The translations under genes were made by a program, and so were the position numbers. A DNA stretch of 64,000 nt from contig OY741276.1 in NCBI GenBank assembly GCA_963514095.1, positions 2,357,625 to 2,421,624 of the forward strand. Direction: 5' to 3'. The stretch comes from Eutrigla gurnardus (Eukaryota; Chordata; Actinopteri; Perciformes; Triglidae). Every line of letters starts with the position of its first letter. The first letter of the stretch is position 1. A model generated the notes under the pieces. That model saw only the letters and a program-made list of their open reading frames with translations, made no database searches and was not told where the DNA came from. Positions 23,821-38,400 of the stretch are shown one piece after another.

Positions 23821-24474
23821 TACTGTTGACTATAAGCAACAATACAACCTGTTTGCTGAACTTTAAAACATTTTGAAAAAGCAGGAAATAATCTCAACGT
23901 GCAGGAGAAGAAGAAAGTAAATTACATCACTTCATCTCAACCCAGTGAAATAACTAAAGTTCACAGGAATCCCAAAATACAAGCTGAAGTCAGTCCGGAG
24001 TGGATTTCTTTCCCCACTAAATCGAAGATCCACTGTTGAAGTCGGAGTGAAAGGAAAGCACACGACTGTAACGCAAAGAGTTCCTGCTCGGGTCCCGGCG
24101 GGACCAGCAGGGTCCTGAATCTGGTTTCTTTACACTCCAGCGATCGCCATGTCCATCGGCGGGTTTCCAGCGATGCTTCAGAATGTTTTTAAACGCAGCC
24201 GAGTCTCGGAGGGGAGCGACTCGTTACTCCACAGACCGTGTCCAAGCTCGGAGTAGGTGTTGGTGTACGGTCAGAGTGTCTTTTATTGATTTAAACGCTC
24301 AATTTGGCCTCGTAACCGGCCAGCGTGGGAGTCTGCTTTAGGTTAAACAGTAGTCAGCCAACAGTGACTCTTGGATTCATGGTGGAACAGCAGCCAGGGA
24401 ATAAGTGTTCAAATGCATATAGTCCTCAAATAATAGAGTCATCCTCATATGTATCAAAACTCAGTAGAGGAATG

Positions 24475-24545
24475 TCTAAAATTGAGTTAATTGTACCTTA
24501 CTGGAGTATTTCCATTTTATGCTCATTTGCATTTACACTTCTAAT
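24475..24545 (+). repeat. Fragment of a common fish repeat (relative of 50645-50815)
   Basis: TTACTGGAGTATTTCCATTT TATGCT followed by TACACTTCTA resembles the ATTTCCGTTTTATGCTACTT / ATACTTCCACTA block at 50.7 kb. Confidence 0.5.
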
Positions 24546-24569
24546 CAACAATTCACAATATAAATAATA

Positions 24570-24725
24570 AATAAAATAAAATATTCTTAAAAATCTATCA
24601 AATCATCTTAATTAAGATGATCATAAATTCTAAGCTCTCCCTGCATAAATACAAATAAATACATAAATTATTAAAAACGTCCATCCATCGTTTTTTAATT
24701 AGGTTCTATTTTTCACTTCTTTCTT
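24570..24725 (+). repeat. Dispersed repeat family R3, copy 2
   Basis: AAGATGATCATAAATTCTAA, CTCTCCCTGCATAAAT and AGGTTCTATTTTTCACTTCT align with copies at 9226-9430 (reversed) and 35105-35430. Confidence 0.65.
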
Positions 24726-26275
24726 TTATTTGTTGAAGACTTTAATTTGATAAATGACAAATAATAAAGTATTCCTCAAACGTAACAACTGAAGAAAATA
24801 CAAATATAATACAAATATATGGATTTTCTGTAAATGTAAAACCGTTCACAGATGGGGGGAAAAAACTACTTGCATTTTGTCTGAAGTGAGATTTTAAATG
24901 CAGGATTTAACGATATTTTTCCTCATGGCATTTGAACGTGTCCCCAACAAAGAATTTACATAGTTTTAGTGCTACTTTCATATAAATATAGGCATATTCT
25001 TGGATTTTTAAATGCATATGTTTTATTTAATTATCCATGAACGATCCTTCATGTTACTCCCTGCATTCTGTGAGACGGACTTGTGTTGTTCATACTTGGT
25101 TGTATGGCTGCTTTAAGGCAAACTACACAATGACTCAATGTCTGAATTACTGTAGCAGCACTTTCTATATTCGGTTCTTCATGAACGTACGTTTTTTTAA
25201 CAGAACATATTAGTCAGCATATGCTCCGATATATCTGCGATTATTAGCTACTTGGAAATAAATGCTAACAGCAGGTTTAGCATGTTAGAATGCTAACATT
25301 AGCACAGCTGAGGCTGGTGGGAATGTTATTAATTTGGCATTTCATCACAAATAAGTTATTGGACAAATTGAAACCAGAGACATCTCACACCGAACCTTGT
25401 GGTAGTGCGTAATGATTGGAGCGGACACAAAGCATTTGTTGCAAATCCATCTCTGCAGACTTGGAGATATTTCATATGGGATTAGTGAGAACTTTGGGTT
25501 GCTGGCGGCGCTGCAGGAAAGGTCAGGGTGTCACCAGGTCTACGGACCAAAATTGAAAATGAAAGAGGAGGGAACCGTCTCCCGGGTCTCTGTGTCCTGT
25601 GAGCCGATGAGGTGGGCGCTGGATGTTCTGAATACCAAGTGTTGCCAGACCAGAGGGGAAACATAGGAGACGACGGTCCGCCGGGGGGGCAGTGAGCAAT
25701 GAGCAACGGCAACCACCTTTAAGTGACACTTTATAGTCACACTGGGTGTTTCCTCCAAACCTGAACCTGAGCCGAACCGAGCCGGACAAAGAGAGGTGGA
25801 TGCAGGTGGTGAAAATGCTGCATATTCTCTGCAGTTTCTACTCTTATCTCCCCACAGTCCCGATCCTGGTCCCGGAGTCTGCAGGGACCCCCCCTTTAAT
25901 AAATAGTGATGAGATAAGAGAGAGCGACTCCTCAGCAGGGCAGTGAAGGGAGTCAACTTTTCCTGGAGAAATCCAATAAGGTCTCGGTAGAGTCCGGAGG
26001 TCCGGAGTCCCAGACCAGCAGTCCCACAAAACCCACGCTGCACTGCAGTTTCCCTCCCCCCCTCAGGGTCCAGATCCTGGCTCACATGCATCACACTTGA
26101 ATAGGTGACCTATTCTGGCCATCTTCTCTGTCCTCTGAAGACCACATGCATCCACAATCAGCGGCTTCCCCCCGAGGGAAACGTTCCCGGGGTTTTATTG
26201 TGCTGCACCGCCCCCGTAAACAGCGTGCAGGGAATGCAACAGCTCAGTGGGGAACCAGGGGGGATGCTGCTGCAG

Positions 26276-26469
26276 TGTGTGTGTTAGTGTGTGTGTGTTA
26301 GTGTGTGTGTGTGTGCAGAGAGGCAGCAGCGGGAGGACAGTACTTTGTGATGGTTTGTGGTTGACGGCTAATGGAACAGTGTAAAGCACCAAGGCTGCTG
26401 CTTCACAGACCATAACTGCTGCAGGAGCAGAGAGCGGAACGAACACACACACACACACACACACACACA
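26276..26469. repeat. Short (GT)n and (AC)n tracts
   Basis: An imperfect GTGTGTTA-interrupted GT tract (26276-26315) and a (AC)13 tract (26443-26469), separated by about 130 bp of ordinary sequence and complementary to each other. Confidence 0.9.
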
Positions 26470-27164
26470 GCGACAAACAAAGAATAAATCAAGCCAGACG
26501 CCTCCACTCCAATTCCAAAGTGACACATCAAAACAGACGTATTTTATTTCTGCAGTGAACAATAAGATATAGAAACTTCTGCAAAGTCGTAAAAAAGAAA
26601 AAAAAATGTGGATTTCCAAGTTTTCTTTTTTGTGTTTGTGAATGTGTAAGAAAAGGATCTTATGGTATATGTTGTGGTATTCAGCCCAAATCCCAGAACA
26701 CCCGTCAGCCACTACTCCCCTTTGCACGCATTGCACTAAATGTTTTTACTGGCTGACTAGTAACATAATATAAACAATATGCACGTTTAGTATCGTTACT
26801 AAAAAAAGAAAAAAGGAGAATAGAAAACAAAATGCTGCAGCTAAGGTCCGATGTGGAAGTATGGAAAACCCAGGGAGAAGAGGTGAGAGAGGAGGCTGAG
26901 TGCATGAGTCAGCGTGTTTGCTGGCACGGAGCATGACTCTGCAGTAACTCCACCATTCATCAGAGAGTATACATTACAGGACACCGAATTAAGCACCGTT
27001 TGAAGACACACGGGAGTGAAGAGGTTCTGATTGAATTATAATGTAGTGTGAAAACTGTGATAGAGTCAAGTCCCTTCCAGTTTCCCCTCATGGGACCTTT
27101 ATTTTGGAAATATAATATGACTTTTGGGTGTGTTATCTTTCTAGTTCTGTATTTTCAGTCTGAG

Positions 27165-27260
27165 GTGCGTTCACACCAAAAGTAAAGCACATTTTTCGCG
27201 TGGTACAATTGCATATAAAGTCAATGCAAAGATGCAAATACATGCAAATTGGCACCAAGC
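27165..27260. mobile_element. Fragment of a fish MITE-like element
   Basis: GCGTTCACACCAAAAGTAAA ... TTTTTCGCGTGG ... TAAAGTCAATGCAAAGATGC is a sequence type repeated widely in fish genomes (from memory). The outer end with GTGCGTTCACACC is present. A related piece with TTTTGGTGTGAATG in the opposite orientation lies at about 58.94 kb. Confidence 0.55.
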
Positions 27261-30200
27261 CACGAATTAGCCTTTTTTTTTTATTCCCTCGTTGAAATAT
27301 TCCAACTTGATTAATTTGTGTGATGCTCTGACGAGAAAGCCAATCAGCATCGAGATTCTCATCCTGTCGTCACTGAATGATAGAACCTCGATTATTACAG
27401 ACGGAACGAAGGTCTCTGACGAATTTATGTCTAGATGACGTTATTTTAAGTGTCGATTGCAAAGCAGCAATAGTGTTTATGATTGATTCAACGTTGTCAG
27501 TGTCTACATGGAGCTAAGCCCCGCCTCCTCTCTGGACCATCTAGTCCAGGTGACGTGAATAAACACAAGTTACCCATTCTCAGCAAAATATATATATTTT
27601 TTAACGATCATACATCATATGTGTAACTCATGCGGGATCAAAGAATAGTTCATCCCTCGCCACTGACATTGACTTCTCTCTCTATAAGCAGGAGGCCAGA
27701 CTCAGCACGGTCAGGTGAACATAATATCCTCACTCTGCGTATGAATTATTCATCTGCTCTGACTTTGCATGCAACATAATGTCCTAATGTAATATTAGCA
27801 TTTATTAAGGCATAAAGGCAGACATATTTTTGCCCGTGTGGCGATGGGGCAGCCGCCAGGTGTTTGCAACATGCTCTACCCCCCAACATGCCAGGAGACA
27901 CATTTCATCAGCTTTTCATTCCGGTGGAGATTACAGAAGTGCCCGTTGTTATGCTGAGTGGCCATAAGAGACGGAGGAAACACATTTTGTTTGCCAATTA
28001 CTCCATCTTTTGTGTAGACTCGGTGTGAGCAACGAGAGGGGGGGGGGGCGTCGAAAATCCCATTTGAAGAATTCTTATGATTGCCATCACGGAGGGCAGA
28101 TATGTGGTGTTCTCGCAGAATGTGTCCACCTTAATTGGATTTTCACGACGTTCCGGGGGGGGGGGGGGGGGGTAGGTAGAGCATGGGGGATAAGCATGAA
28201 CTCAGGAGAGAGAGAGAGAGGAATAGAAACGGTCAATAATACTCGGATGTGAGGTAATTCAGGACGTGTAACACATTCTCGCTGCTTTGCCTCTCCTGTT
28301 TCATCAGATACAATCTTCTTTCTTTTTTAATCAAACCAGGCTTTAATTTAATTCAACTAAATGAATGTCTCTTTTTATTATCGCAACGTGAGCGACTTCT
28401 TGAGGGGTTTGTGAAATAGTTCCTCTGGCCTCTGGATGAGCCGTCCAACAGCAGCATCGAGGAGCCGCCTGGTAGATATCGATGCAGGGGAAACCCTGTG
28501 AAACCTGCACCGAAGGGTCAAACAAACACAGGACTTTCACCTAGGGGACCGCTGTTTGTGTCGTTAGTTACGGGAATCGTTACTGCTCACACCACTCACA
28601 AAGACCGTGCTCATTACGCTGCTTTAATGTTGCATTTAAAAGGTCGAAGCTGAAAAGGCAGATCCAGACTATCTGTTGGAGTTGATCGTTCAAAAGTTTA
28701 GCTCTCGACCTTCTGCAGCTCCGTGCAGATTGATCTTTGGATGGATGTCATGATGTTATTGGTTTAAATCGGTATGTAGGCACACGTCATACTTTGTTCT
28801 ACAGGAAGAGTAAATTAATTTAAATTTTTAAAATGTATTTATTACATTTTTTCTGACATATATTGTTGAACATGTGCTAAATATGACCACAGATGTGATT
28901 TAAAAGGGTCAAAAAGGCATATTTTAGTTTCAGCTCACTTTAAAATTTAAATTTGACTCATTTAGTTTCTCTCTATGCTTCATAACGTTGCTACTCCACT
29001 GATTAGTCGTTTCTGCAAAACCGCCACTTGCGTTAAATCCTGCTAAAAGAGCTGATCTCTCTTTTTTTTAACTTTTGAACTAACTCTCTTATTTGGTCTC
29101 TTTTTTTCTTTTTGTCTTATTTCGGTTCTGTTTTATTTATTTGTATTTTATTTTCGTTGTTTTCCTTTGTGGTTAAATGATATAAATTTGGGGTACAATC
29201 AGGCACTGATTAAAATAGGAATGTCCATAATCCTGCATTAAGCATAATACAAACACAAGAAACACATTTCTGTAGCGGAATCCCAGAATTCCTGGTGTCT
29301 CCGGGGAAGGCAGCGTCAGTGACGGTCTACGTTAACAGAATGATAATTACAAACACATGAACCTGCAGCCGGGATGAGAGATATCTGGGGTTGATTTAAC
29401 ACATCAATTTGAGTTTTTCTCTTCATGGCGTGTTTTGTTGCGTGATTATTTTTGTGTGGGTGACTCATCAAAAAAAACAAACAGATGAGTCATCATGCAA
29501 ATCGAGGCTGTATGCACCATTAATAATAACGCTAGCTGCTAATGCGTCCTACCCTGTGACTGATCACATGTTATTTTTAGACGTACTACTTATCTATATT
29601 TCCTGGCATACTTCCTGGTGTTATTTACTTCCTAAATCTGTATCATGAGCTCCATATAGAGTCAGGAAATACAACTTTTCTATTATTATTTACACTAATT
29701 CACCATGAACTATTGCTATTAAGAGCTTTTTGACTGTTCAGACTTATAGAATATCGTATATTCTAATAATGCGTGTGCAGCAGAATGGCATTAAATGGAA
29801 AAAGTACAAGAAGCAACATTTTTAGTCCAGGATTTACACCATATGCAGATTGTATTGGTGGCGTTTCCAGGTTTTTAATCACGGTGCTCAAACACAGTAT
29901 GGATTTACATTACTCATCCGGCCTCATGTATCGCGTCGTAGTGATGCAGCCAAACACACAACCCCGTGTCTCTGCGGGTCTGTCTGTTTCCTATAATGCT
30001 GTGTCTTGTCTCAGTGTCTACACGTTCTATTGAGTTCACCCTTTCATTAAAAACAGAAGATCTTTTGACCTTCCATACATCGCCATTAATGAAGGATCCA
30101 TGCTAACTCTAAAACACAACATGCTACGTCATCTACGGCCACAACATTTTAAGGACACTCCGCCGTCGTTGTAACACATTTTTAGGCTTTTTGCACGTCA

Positions 30201-30597
30201 TTTTATGCCACGTTATTACGCCGTAATCAAGTTTAGGTGACAAATGTTTCCCTCAGCTCATGGATGGGCTTAAAATAAGCATGTCAACTAAATAAAGTGT
30301 ACAGAAAATACATCACAAACCTTACTAACACTTTGGGACCCGAACGCTGGTCTCCTGGGTGAAAGTGCTATGTTTGTGTGATTTCTGACCATCTATAGCC
30401 GCAGGTGGGGGGGAGTTTGCCGAGTACGTTTATGGAGTGAGTGCTCTTCTGTAAAGGAGCCAACAGAAAGCATCACGCTGGGCCCCTGTGGCAACATCCT
30501 TCGGCCCCCGAGGGACTTTATAAAACGGGAAACGCACTCAAAAGCAGCGACAATGCACATTTTCTCTCAACGCGTTTATGTGAAATGCATTTAAAGG

Positions 30598-30707
<110 letters not shown>

Positions 30708-31833
30708 TATATCCATGTCTCCTTTGTCCCATATTGATAAGGCGGTCCTACATCCAGACAGAAATGGGATGAGCTGTGCATTATCAAAATGCGAGCTGCC
30801 ATATTTGCATTTTCCCCCTCCTGTAATAATCTTTACAGGAAGAAGACGAGGTAACAGTTTCTCCAATCTGTGGAAGGAGCTGACATTAGCCGAGGAGACC
30901 CTGTTCTCGTAAAGAGGAATACGGAGGTAGAACGTGAAACGACTTATGAAGATTAGATTGCGTGCCGGGAAGTCGCGGTGGGATAATGTAATATTTGGCT
31001 CCTCGTTTCCGACGACTGATTTGATGGAGACGTTATCACACCTTGATTAACTCTCATCTCACTAATGCTAACGGACGACAGATTAAACGGCGCTCTTCGG
31101 TCCGCTGGCGGCGGATGTTTTTCCCTCGCTGGGATTTCACCGCTCTGATGTCCAGCTCTGGCATTTTACGTGCCCCTTTCCAAATTTGGTTGTGTTATTC
31201 GGCTGTCTGGCATTTACAAAAGGTCACATTCTTTACTTGTTCGTGGTGTCTTTAACGTCAACGTGCTCGTGTTAAACACCAGTTGTTTTTTTCGGGGCGG
31301 ATATCGGAGGTTCGGGCTCTTGTTAAGAGAGGGGGGGGCGATCGGCACCTGCAATCAATACCCAGCAGGCACCTCTGTGATCTTTACTGCCTGTCGCTCC
31401 CTCCTTGTTCTTCCAGATCTAATCAATGAGCTTTAGACTAGCTGGTGCATAGCAAAGGACACCTCCACACTCCCGATGGCACCGAGGCAGGAGAAAACAC
31501 CCGCTGACCCCGAGTGTCCCTGTCAGGTCCAAAAATATAAAACAGCTCTTTAGATTCATTGTGGTTTGGCTCTCTCTCTTCTGAACATTGCACTTCTCTG
31601 GGATGTGGCTGTTCCTGCAGAGATAGTCCCGTCCTCTGCAGTAACAAAAAAAACATCCTCCTGAGACGAACGCTGCGAGTATGACAGCGCCTCCTGCAGC
31701 ATGAGCTGATATCTGACAGCAGAGAGGGAGAAGTGGAGCTAAGTGGTCCGTCTGAGTGGCTAAAGACTGAGAGAGATGAACCGTGGTGGCCTCTTCCCCT
31801 CCACCAAGGGCCCATCCTCGCTAGGTTGGGGAT

Positions 31834-31996
<163 letters not shown>

Positions 31997-32325
31997 AGAT
32001 CAGGGTGGCCTGGCCCGGCGCTCTGTTAAATGGAAGACTAATGGGCAGTGGGAGTGAGCCTGACGGGCTCTGAGCAGCGTTGTTCCTTCTCCCTCCACCT
32101 GCCATCCATCACATTTCCAGCTGATACTGGGAGATAGCTGCCCCACACCGGGTGGGGTGGGGGGTGTTGGGGGTCGGTGCCCGGCTGGCTGGAGACGGGG
32201 GACACGGATGTGGCGACTGCATGCATTCAGTGTCGGTCTCAGTGAAACAGAAGTTGGAGCGTTGTCCAGTTACCAGAGGGCTTTAAATCAAATCCTCACA
32301 TTTAATTTGCTTAGAATGTAACGCT

Positions 32326-32326
<1 letters not shown>

Positions 32327-32377
<51 letters not shown>
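32327..32377. repeat. (CA)n microsatellite
   Basis: About 25 CA units, opposite in sense to the (GT)n tract 330 bp to its left. Confidence 0.96.
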
Positions 32378-32380
<3 letters not shown>

Positions 32381-32928
32381 CATTATAGCTAAAAGTTTCA
32401 GACTGATGGATGGATGGATTAACGTGGTCATATTATTGGTTGGCAAACATCATATTACATTTTACAGAAGCAAAGACAGAGGATTTTAATATGAAGATAT
32501 GAAGGAATTTATTTTTTATTTTTTTTTGCACAATATGGGTCGGTGATGTGATCTGAAAGGGTCATTTTTCATTTCGTCTTGACTTCAAAGTGCAAGTCCC
32601 CAATATTCCTTATCTTCTGCGCTCATTAGAATTTCCCAAATATATTTATTTTATTATTATTATGCCAGAGGGGGAAGAAGAAAAGAGGCTGCGATGACTG
32701 ACAGCACCAGAGCAAGCAGAGAATGACTCGGTGACCATCATAATTAGCATTGAAGCTTACATAAGCAGATTTGAACATTTTGTCTCTTTGTCGTTACAAA
32801 AAAGACATAATGGTGTTCATAAAACAGGGTGAGGGTTCAGCTGTTTCTGTGTGGAGGCTTCAGGGGAACCTTTCACATAATTATTGGCTCTGCTTTGTCA
32901 GTTTGGAACAGAGGACACCAGAGGAAGT

Positions 32929-32931
<3 letters not shown>

Positions 32932-32988
<57 letters not shown>
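32932..32988. repeat. (CA)n microsatellite
   Basis: 57 bp of CA/AC dinucleotides. Confidence 0.96.
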
Positions 32989-32990
<2 letters not shown>

Positions 32991-34778
32991 CAACAAAAGC
33001 CAGTGAAATGGCTTTTGAGAGTCCTTTTATATCAGCTAAGATTAGAGTTTCTTTTAAAACAGATGTCACCTTGAGGGCAAAGAAAAGAGATTATAGATTT
33101 TTTTTTTATTTGATCACCTCTCTACTGGGTGTCCTTTTACCACGGCGGAGCATCAAAAATCCCTTCTGGCAAAATGGCCCTTGGATTGAATAACAGTAAT
33201 TAGGAGAAAAGGTATCCCTTGAAGATTAGTGTTTATTATACCAGTGTGAGTAAAAAAAAACACTGGAAGAGAACAATTAGAGCTGGTGTGTGGAGGAGAT
33301 GGATGGGAGGCTGCAAGGCTTCTTAGTCCAGAAAGGTGAACGGGAAGGTGGTTTGCAGTGAGCACACACTAACAGCCAGTAAGATGTCTTATAGTCGACT
33401 TTTATTGGCTGCAATCATTGATCACATATATAGATAGATCATCTTCACACTCCTGACTTCTCTGAGACTTGACTTTTTGTCAAAAATAAAATGATACAAA
33501 ATATTTTTTTTACTCGAATTGAGTGATTTGTATGTCGGCGTATCAGGACCACTGTAGGGAAAAAAACAAGAGAGAGGGGGCCAATATTCAGAGAAAAAAG
33601 GAAAGAGTTTATTACGATGCTAACAACCGGCATTCAACCAGCTAACCTGAGTATATCTTTATATATTTGATCATGAAAGTTGTATTTGAGTGTGTTTTTC
33701 CGACACAATGTCACACACCGAACTGAACCGGTCTGAACCGGTCGTCTCAGTCCTCCGCCGTATGACTGTTAGATCCGAAACAGAGATTTCTGACGTAAAA
33801 CCGATGTTTCCTTGTGTGATATCTCAGCAGTCAGTCTCCCTCTACATCCCCCCCTCCCTCCCCGGTTCCCAGTGTATCATCTCGTACGCCGCTGGCTCTT
33901 GACACTTTTGTGTACTGTGGCTGTTAAAATGCAAATTTCACAGGATTCAGCTTTTCCTGTTCAGTCGGCAATTTACTGTGCGACGTCGCCATCTCCTTTG
34001 CTGCCGAGCAGAGGACGCGGGTGTCAGCTATATCCATCCGAGCCTTGGTGAAATGCCACCATACTTTTATATTTATATATATATATATTGGACAAAACTG
34101 CAGCACTGCTCTCGACGCTGCAAAGCAGTGGAGTGATGAGCATCCTGGTCCCGGGTCTCTGAGGTCTGAGGCCTTGACGTCGCTGGCATGTCTGGAGGGA
34201 AGCTGCTTTGCTGCAGACAGACAGCTCAGATAGAAAACACCCCGACCTCAACACTGAGGTGACGCCTTACACCGACAACAACACCCAAACAAAAGCAAGT
34301 CTCTCTTAAAGTCAGGTGGCTGATATTCGTGACATCAGCATTATGCGCGCCCCTCGCCATCTTTAGATAAACAACAAGGGCACGCCGCTGTTGTTTGCAG
34401 CTACAAAACTTTTTTTAATGTGGATTTGCTGCGTTTATTAGACGCGCAGCAAACAGAGAGTGTTTGTAGCTGATCGTATCTGTTCCCGGGAGAGAAGTCT
34501 CCTCCTTGGCCTTCCATTCAACCGAGCTCAAGTGTGTTTATTTGACTTTTCTTTTTTTGCAGGCTGCACCAACGAGTACACAAAATTACCTCCCCTCACT
34601 TTGTGGGGGTTCAGAGAGTCTCCACCGTAAAGGATTTCATTAAAGACAATTCGCCGGCACTTTGCACACGAGTGGCATTAATCGTGGCGGTCTCATTAAC
34701 TCACAGCGTACGGCGAGTAAACAGACGTAGGTAAGGTGAAATGGAGCATACCGCAATGTGCACTTAGCAGTAAGTGGC

Positions 34779-34802
34779 GTGTGTGTGTGTGTGTGTGTGT
34801 GT
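34779..34802. repeat. (GT)12 microsatellite
   Basis: 24 bp of GT. Confidence 0.9.
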
Positions 34803-34984
34803 CTCTTTGTTGGTGTTCTTTGCGACGGTTTGACTTAAGGCTGCTTACAGAAACCGGAAACTAAAAAGAGCGATGGATGTGAGGTCGAATAATTGAGAGG
34901 GAACAAATATATAATGTAAATTAGAGAAGCAGAGAGAGACGAAAACTCAGCTATGCGTGGGATGATATGAACATTTCACGTCAC

Positions 34985-35060
34985 GATTATAATAATAATA
35001 ATACATTTTATTTATAGGCGCCTTTCTGAGCACTCAAGGACAGCGTGTAGTGAATAATGA
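34985..35060 (+). mobile_element. LINE/SINE-type 3' tail fragment
   Basis: CATTTTATTTATAGGCGCCT TTCTGAGCACTCAAGGACA is the fish retroposon tail type TTTATTTATAGCGCCTTTC ... CACTCAAGG (from memory). Confidence 0.6.
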
Positions 35061-35104
35061 AAAGTAGAAAACAACCAATAAAATAAGAAATTAAAAGTTA
35101 GACA

Positions 35105-35430
35105 GTCTGGGCCGAAATAGTTGCGATTCACGATATTATGCCAATAATCATAAAAATCTGTTTAAAAACTCTGAAATGGCAGTAAAACACACTGAAATCA
35201 CTTCATATTTTGTTTGGAAACAACTTTTCTGAGTGGAAAACAATCAAATTATCATAAATAAGATGATCATGACTCATAAGGTCTCCTTGCATAAACATAT
35301 TTTTAAGTATTTTTTTTAATCAGGCTCTACTTTCACTCCTCTGTCATGATAACGAGCTAGACAGCTTTTTCGAATCACTTGTGATGATATTCACGATTTA
35401 CCGATACATTCACCACGATTGATTATCTTC
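35105..35430 (+). repeat. Dispersed repeat family R3, copy 3 (longest)
   Basis: Contains AAGATGATCATGACTCATAA, GGTCTCCTTGCATAAA, CAGGCTCTACTTTCACTCCT and TGATGATATTCACGATTTAC, all matched by the other two copies. Left part begins near GCGATTCACGATATTATGCC. Probably a decayed DNA transposon. Confidence 0.65.
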
Positions 35431-38400
35431 AGCCGTTGCGTCAAGACTAATCTGAGACGTGTGGTCATGAATCAGCCTCTCTAGTAACACACTCCTGTCA
35501 ATGAAATAACCGGCTGTGAAATCAGCAACGCTTTAATGTGCATCCTTAATCCACATGAAACATGACACCCGCTTCTTAATAGGCAGCGCCGACTGCATTA
35601 CTGCTGTCTGTGGTGAGCGGAGCTGTCTGTGGCGATAACGCCGGGTGTGTTGGCATCAGGTCTGTGTCTCATGTTTATGCATGTGTATGTTAATGGGGAT
35701 GGTTCAGGTCCAAGTCTCTCTACGACGTCCCACCTGCAAACGTAGTCTGTTTAATAAGTGTTGAAACATCGATGCAATAGTCTGAGGTACAATCACATCG
35801 ATACCTAAACTTTGAACTCAAATTATGAGGGAAATTAGCGTTGAGCCCTGGCTCCGCCTCCCCCGCCAAACTTAGCCTGGTAAGAAGCTGTGCGGAGTCA
35901 CAAAAGCCAGTGGGATTAACTTGTGTCAAGTGGTGGTTTTGTTTGCGGGACGATTAGCTACATTCAACAGCTGTCTTTGGCTTGTTGAGCACTAATTAAT
36001 TTGCATCGCAAGATTAGACCGTCGTTGCATTCGGGGCATTTAAACCTTTGTAGTGTGAAAATGTATCAGTTATCCAAGTAAGTCATCTGATCCTATGTGT
36101 TCAAAGACATCGAACGGCACAACTTTAACAATATAGAGTTTAAAAGGGAGCTTTAAAGGGTTTCTCTGAAACATCAGCAGCCTGACTGTGCTTCAGCACC
36201 ACGGACAGCGCCGTGCAGCAGCAGACAGAACCAGAGTGGTTCAACCGTCAAGATGACTCATCTGCTGTCATGTCGGTTTACCTCCACCTTGCAACAACCT
36301 TCTTATCTGGTGGTGAAGGAGAGACCGGTCCGTTTCATGCTGTTCGAAGGGAAACCGGTCCAAGTTCATCGTGGAACTCTTTCTGCATGGAAAGAAACTT
36401 CTTTGCTGCCAGGCTTTTATGTGAAATATGTAAGATATGAAGATGCTCGGGGAGGGACGGATGCTTCTGTTTTTTAAAACAGAAACTTAGTTGTGGTGAT
36501 TAGCTTTGTCTCGGCTCGCTTTTTGTCTGCAGTGCTGATTTGGGTGTAAATAAAGAAAAAGCCCGTCCCGGCCCTCCTCTCTTCTGCAGTCTGCACTGCA
36601 TCACCAGGCGAGTGTTTGTTGGAGGGCGAAACCTGAAGGACACTCGTCCCCGGTGGGACGGCGGAGACCCCTCGAGCCTTGACAGGTGAGACCATCAGCT
36701 GTCCTCGGGTGCCCGACCACACATCGAGGACAAGGACACGACTCCCGCCGCCCACTTCATCACGGTGTCACCCCGTTACAGGCCGTGGCACCTGTCAATC
36801 ACAGCCGGGGAGGTAATGTGTTGTCAAGTCCACGGCGGTCCCCCAAGGGCGGCGTCGGCTCTGTGGTGATGTGATAATCAACTTCTGCAAGAAGACCTTT
36901 GAATCATTAAACAGGGGTCACCACCCCCCCCTTGTAACTCTGGTCTTATAGGTAAGAGTGGCCATGAGGAGCGGAGTGCTTAAAATGACATACTGAGGAT
37001 TCAGGCACTATGTCAGTCATTTCCTCCATGATTGAGGCGCATAAGCAATAGCTGCGTTTTATCAGAGAAAATATGATTCTTTATGAAATTTCAGTGTTGT
37101 ATTATTTGCAGGAAATAGCTGCTGTGCAGCGGACTCACATCACCACAAACAGAACGGCGTGATGTTGGAGTTCCTGATGAAGTGGAGGCAGCTCACACTC
37201 ACACACTGATGATCAATACTTAACTCAACATCCACTCATTAGCTTTTTTCTGAAGGTCGACATTTACTCGAGTCACACACTCGCCACAACGGTCGCCATC
37301 TCCATGACAACCAAGCAAATCAACTTCCAGTGAAGACAACGAAAAACATTTTTTTTTCCTAATAAGCTAAGTGGGCTGTGATTTCAGCTGCTGATTCTAC
37401 GACAAACCTGCCACAAAGTACGACTTTATTGAGTTGGAAAAATACTTTTCAATTGACAAACGTCATATGTGTAATTCGTGGTACAACATTTTTGTCTCTT
37501 GCCATTTATTACCATATATATTTTTACCGAAAGTTAAGTCCTATGGGGAATACAGCAAAAGGGTGTGACCTAGCCTCTCTGTTAACGTTTTAGTGCTACC
37601 ATTTTGGTTGAGTCTTAGGGCTCTCATCAGCATGTTTCTGTTTAACCTGACTCCTGCTGAAGTCAGAATGAAAAGACTATAAAGCCAACAAACCATAATA
37701 CAAAACCCGACTGCCCAAAGTCTCGTATTCACATTTTCAAACTTTAGAGAAAGTCACTTAATTTACTACATAAACAAGTACTGAATGGATTACAGAGAGT
37801 CAGAAATTCAGGTGCCAATTCTTCCAGATGGGAATTGAGCCTTTAATAGAGCTTAATGTTTTCTCCCGGTGTCGGATCGGGCCGTTAGAGGCTCTCTGGG
37901 GTTTCTACCTGATTAGAAAAGCCGTGTTGTTACATTAGCGGCCGCCGTCTCCTTCTTATCCCATTTGCCTCTTGGTCACAAAACAAGGTGGCGGCGCAGC
38001 CACTCGGCTGAGAGGCGCCGGGAATCCACGCCTCGTACGAGGCGGCCCCTAATTCAATTGACATTACCGGCTGGCTTTAATGGATTTTACCTGGTGAGCC
38101 TGCAAATTGAATAATTTAAGACAGATCAACTACTTTGGAGTAAGCGAAGAGAAGTTGCAATTTTCATTTTGTGAGCATTCGGTAACGAGGCGGCGGGGGC
38201 GGCGACGGCATCGGCATACGGGGAGATTATCATCTATTTCTTGAGTTCAATTTGATTCGTCCTCTGTCCCTCTCTCCCTCCTGTGGTTTGGGCTTTTATC
38301 TCCCCTCGAGCCATTTGATGTTCTCACCCACTGCTTTTACGTTACTGAAAACACACGCACACACACACCGGCATCCCTTTGTGCACCTCAGCCCCACTCG

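Noticed and set aside
25540..26094. 184-codon minus-strand frame in intron 2
   Set aside because: Low-complexity-free but resembles no family, has overlapping frames of similar length and no coding-like signals.
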